Below, in pieces: positions 62,502 through 64,000 of a stretch of 64,000 nt of DNA; position 1 is the stretch's first letter, and every line of letters begins with the position of its first letter. The notes under the pieces are model-generated. The model was not told where the DNA came from. It saw nothing but the letters and a program-made list of their open reading frames with translations, and did no database searches. The position numbers were made by a program, and so were the translations under genes. This stretch comes from Akkermansia muciniphila (GTDB lineage Bacteria; Verrucomicrobiota; Verrucomicrobiia; Verrucomicrobiales; V1-33): contig CALQSQ010000002.1 of assembly GCA_943333275.1 (NCBI GenBank), forward strand, positions 49,271 through 113,270, given 5' to 3'.

Positions 62502-62822
62502 CTGCACGAGTTCGTGCCTGTGCTCATCAAAAAATGGCGGCCCAAACTGAAGGTGCATGTGTCGAGTTACTTCCTCCAACGCATGAAAACCAAGTGAGAA
62601 AGCTGCAATCACAAGGCCGGGCACATCCGCCTTAACACCGAACTTGTGAAGAAACCGAAGGATCTCCTCGAATACGCCATCGTCCACGAAATGGTTCATT
62701 TAATTGAACCAACGCACAGCGAGCGATTTATGGATAACCTTGGGAAGCATTATCCTACATGGAGAGAATCGCGTGCGGAACTCAACGATCTTCCGCTTTC
62801 AGCGGAGACTTGGCGGGAGTGA
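62502..62822 (+). pseudogene. YgjP-like (DUF45) metallopeptidase, truncated and nonsense-mutated
   Basis: The plus-strand frame from 62502 reads LHEFVPVLIKKWRPKLKVHV, then FLQRMKTK, a TGA stop, and ESCNHKAGHIRLNTELVKKP, then IVHEMVHLIEPTHSERFMDN and PTWRESRAELNDLPLSAETW. These are the conserved parts of the YgjP/M48-like family, including the HExxH zinc motif. The stop stands exactly where the family has tryptophan (KTKWGSCN), so a TGG-to-TGA change is likely. The N-terminal half is missing. This family often accompanies type I restriction systems, so it may be a relic of one. The listed minus-strand 71-aa ORF is its shadow. Confidence 0.75.
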
Positions 62823-62857
62823 CGCGATCACCTGGTTGAAGTCCTGGGCCAGAAATC

Positions 62858-63136
62858 CTAGAGGACTCCCTTTTTCCGACCTTTCGTGGATGGCACTGCA
62901 ACCGCCCCCGCCTGGCTGAGGAAGTCCGCCAGGTCCACCCCCAACCCTCCAGCGAGCTTGAGTAGAACCCAAAGCGTCGGCCGGGCTTCATCCGCTTCCA
63001 GATGCGTGACTGTAGTGCGACTGATGCCCACATTGAGCGCCAGTTGTGTGCAGGACAGGCCCTGCCGCAAACGCTCCCGTTTCAGCAGGAGCACAACCTG
63101 CCTTTCGACGGGATCGAGCTGAGAGGGATTTGGCAC
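62858..63136 (-). CDS. XRE-family helix-turn-helix regulator
   Basis: This 92-residue protein starts with GTG at 63136. The HTH is LKRERLRQGLSCTQLALNVG followed by ISRTTVTHLEADEARPTLWV, the phage-repressor (XRE) pattern. The C-terminus is basic (STKGRKKGVL). It could control an adjacent restriction-modification or toxin-antitoxin gene. The neighbours are a metallopeptidase remnant and a DUF805 gene on the other strand. Confidence 0.88.
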   Translation of the reverse strand: MPNPSQLDPVERQVVLLLKRERLRQGLSCTQLALNVGISRTTVTHLEADEARPTLWVLLKLAGGLGVDLADFLSQAGAVAVPSTKGRKKGVL

Positions 63137-63240
63137 CCCTCCAAAATTCTCACATTGACGGGGAATGCACGGGCATTAAAATGCCTGAATCTATTATGCC
63201 AACCGACACCAGAACAAATTGGATCGATGCGGTCCTGCTG

Positions 63241-64000
63241 ATGGATTGCCCTAAATGCCAATCGACGGCAAAGGTCAAAGCGAAAAATTGTTACGAAGGC
63301 AGTCGCTTTTGCGACCGATGCCGGGCAAAGTCGCCCCGAACGGCTTGGACGAACCCCAGGGAGGAGGAAACCCAGATCTATTCAATAACCGCTGCCAACT
63401 TGATTTTCTCCCCAAAAGGGAGACTGAGCCGAAAGGCGCTACTTATTCTCTGGGCACTGGGTATTCTTCCCGCCGTGCTTCTTGCCGCTTTTGACCAACG
63501 CTTGGCGACGGTCCTTTACTGCATCGGGTTTTGGATATTCGTAGCGATGCCCTCAGCAGCCAAACGGCTCCAAGATTCCGGGAGATCAGGCGATCTTGTC
63601 TGGTTTTCCCCACTCTTCATACTCGTCCTGGCATTCGTCATCCCGATCTCAGTGGCTTTCCTTGTGGTTCTGCTTGTGTGTTTGTGCCTGCTTTGGAAAA
63701 AGGGCAATCCCAACGCAAATCGATTTGGACCGCCGTCCAGCCGCATCCACTGGAAGCGCGAAATCAAGGAAGCGCGCCACATCACCTCAACACAACCGAA
63801 TCGACCTATGAAAATACACGGATTTTCCGCATCGATCCCCGAAGGAACCTCAACCGACGAGGGGTATATCAAGATGGTCCACGGAACAGTTTACTCTATC
63901 TTGCTGGGAAACGACACGGATGAGGACTGCGATGTCGAAGTTTCCATCGATGGGCGTTCCGTTGGAAGCTGGCGTCTGAAAAGTAGATGGACTATTCGTC
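63241..64000 (+). CDS. DUF805-type membrane protein with zinc ribbon, cut by window edge
   Basis: This gene is absent from the ORF track because it runs off the window, but the frame from the ATG at 63241 is open for 253 codons. The N-terminus is a four-cysteine zinc ribbon (MDCPKCQSTA...RFCDRCRA). Next come the DUF805 hallmarks: FSPKGRLSRKALLILWALG, AKRLQDSGRSGDLVWFSP, and KKGNPNANRFGPP, with four transmembrane helices. The C-terminal segment starting at residue 190 (MKIHGFSASIPEGTSTDEGY) is a soluble beta-rich domain that continues beyond the window. In-frame upstream starts exist at 63181 and 63196. DUF805 proteins are small inner-membrane proteins of unknown role. Confidence 0.8.
   Translation, partial: MDCPKCQSTAKVKAKNCYEGSRFCDRCRAKSPRTAWTNPREEETQIYSITAANLIFSPKGRLSRKALLILWALGILPAVLLAAFDQRLATVLYCIGFWIFVAMPSAAKRLQDSGRSGDLVWFSPLFILVLAFVIPISVAFLVVLLVCLCLLWKKGNPNANRFGPPSSRIHWKREIKEARHITSTQPNRPMKIHGFSASIPEGTSTDEGYIKMVHGTVYSILLGNDTDEDCDVEVSIDGRSVGSWRLKSRWTIR

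Noticed and set aside
62484-62699. 71-aa minus-strand ORF
   Set aside because: It is the antisense of the YgjP-like remnant, whose conserved HEMVHL motif is on the plus strand.

Overview
The window looks like a chromosome segment from a Verrucomicrobiota-like bacterium. I infer this from the gene content, not from a marker gene. The hints are Hanks-type Ser/Thr kinases paired with an ECF sigma factor, many large secreted repeat proteins (RCC1, delta-60, cadherin-like, NHL), a small secreted protein of a style common in that phylum, moderately high GC, and few strong Shine-Dalgarno sites.

Layout. 0-17 kb is mostly ordinary chromosome: a truncated Ser/Thr kinase, a secreted tail-fibre-like protein, two related zinc metalloproteases, a TPR protein, a 1055-residue kinase-WD40 protein coupled to an ECF sigma factor, a possible Lon-fold secreted protein, an MFS transporter and accB-accC. 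A decayed 21-bp coding-like repeat lies at 7.0-7.25 kb. A tRNA-Glu(TTC) at 17.4 kb opens an accessory zone (17.4-24.3 kb) holding a sulfatase remnant, an EamA transporter, a Sel1 protein between direct repeats, two small cassette-like genes, a tyrosine-recombinase remnant, a terminase-small-subunit-like gene and a serine resolvase. 24.5-38.7 kb holds two giant secreted modular proteins (1411 and about 3222 aa). 39.5-44.3 kb is a five-gene operon in which every junction is a 4-base ATGA overlap: a small integrase-arm-like protein, a MoxR AAA+ ATPase, an unknown protein, a metallopeptidase/vWA protein and a divergent S-adenosylmethionine synthetase.

The most interesting part is 45-62 kb, a DNA phosphorothioation (Dnd) island. 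On the plus strand is a complete modification operon in the order dndB-C-D-E-A. Converging on it are nine minus-strand genes: a putative Dnd-associated methyltransferase, a stand-alone HARE-HTH protein, a GIY-YIG nuclease (apparently frameshifted), two tandem DGQHR (DndB-like) paralogues, and then a tightly packed RelA/SpoT-like enzyme - DGQHR - HNH nuclease - HARE-HTH/Mrr nuclease operon. No gene I can recognise as dndF, dndG or dndH lies in the window. My hypothesis is that the Mrr/HNH/GIY-YIG nucleases and the alarmone-synthetase-like enzyme replace DndFGH as the restriction or abortive arm, with DGQHR proteins as sensors or regulators and HARE-HTH domains as modification readers. The left border carries a frameshifted VirD4/TraG-like ATPase fragment and the right border a nonsense-mutated YgjP-like metallopeptidase remnant, both consistent with a mobile island.

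The window ends with an XRE regulator and a DUF805-type membrane protein that runs off the end. That gene and the kinase at the left edge are absent from the ORF track because they are truncated.
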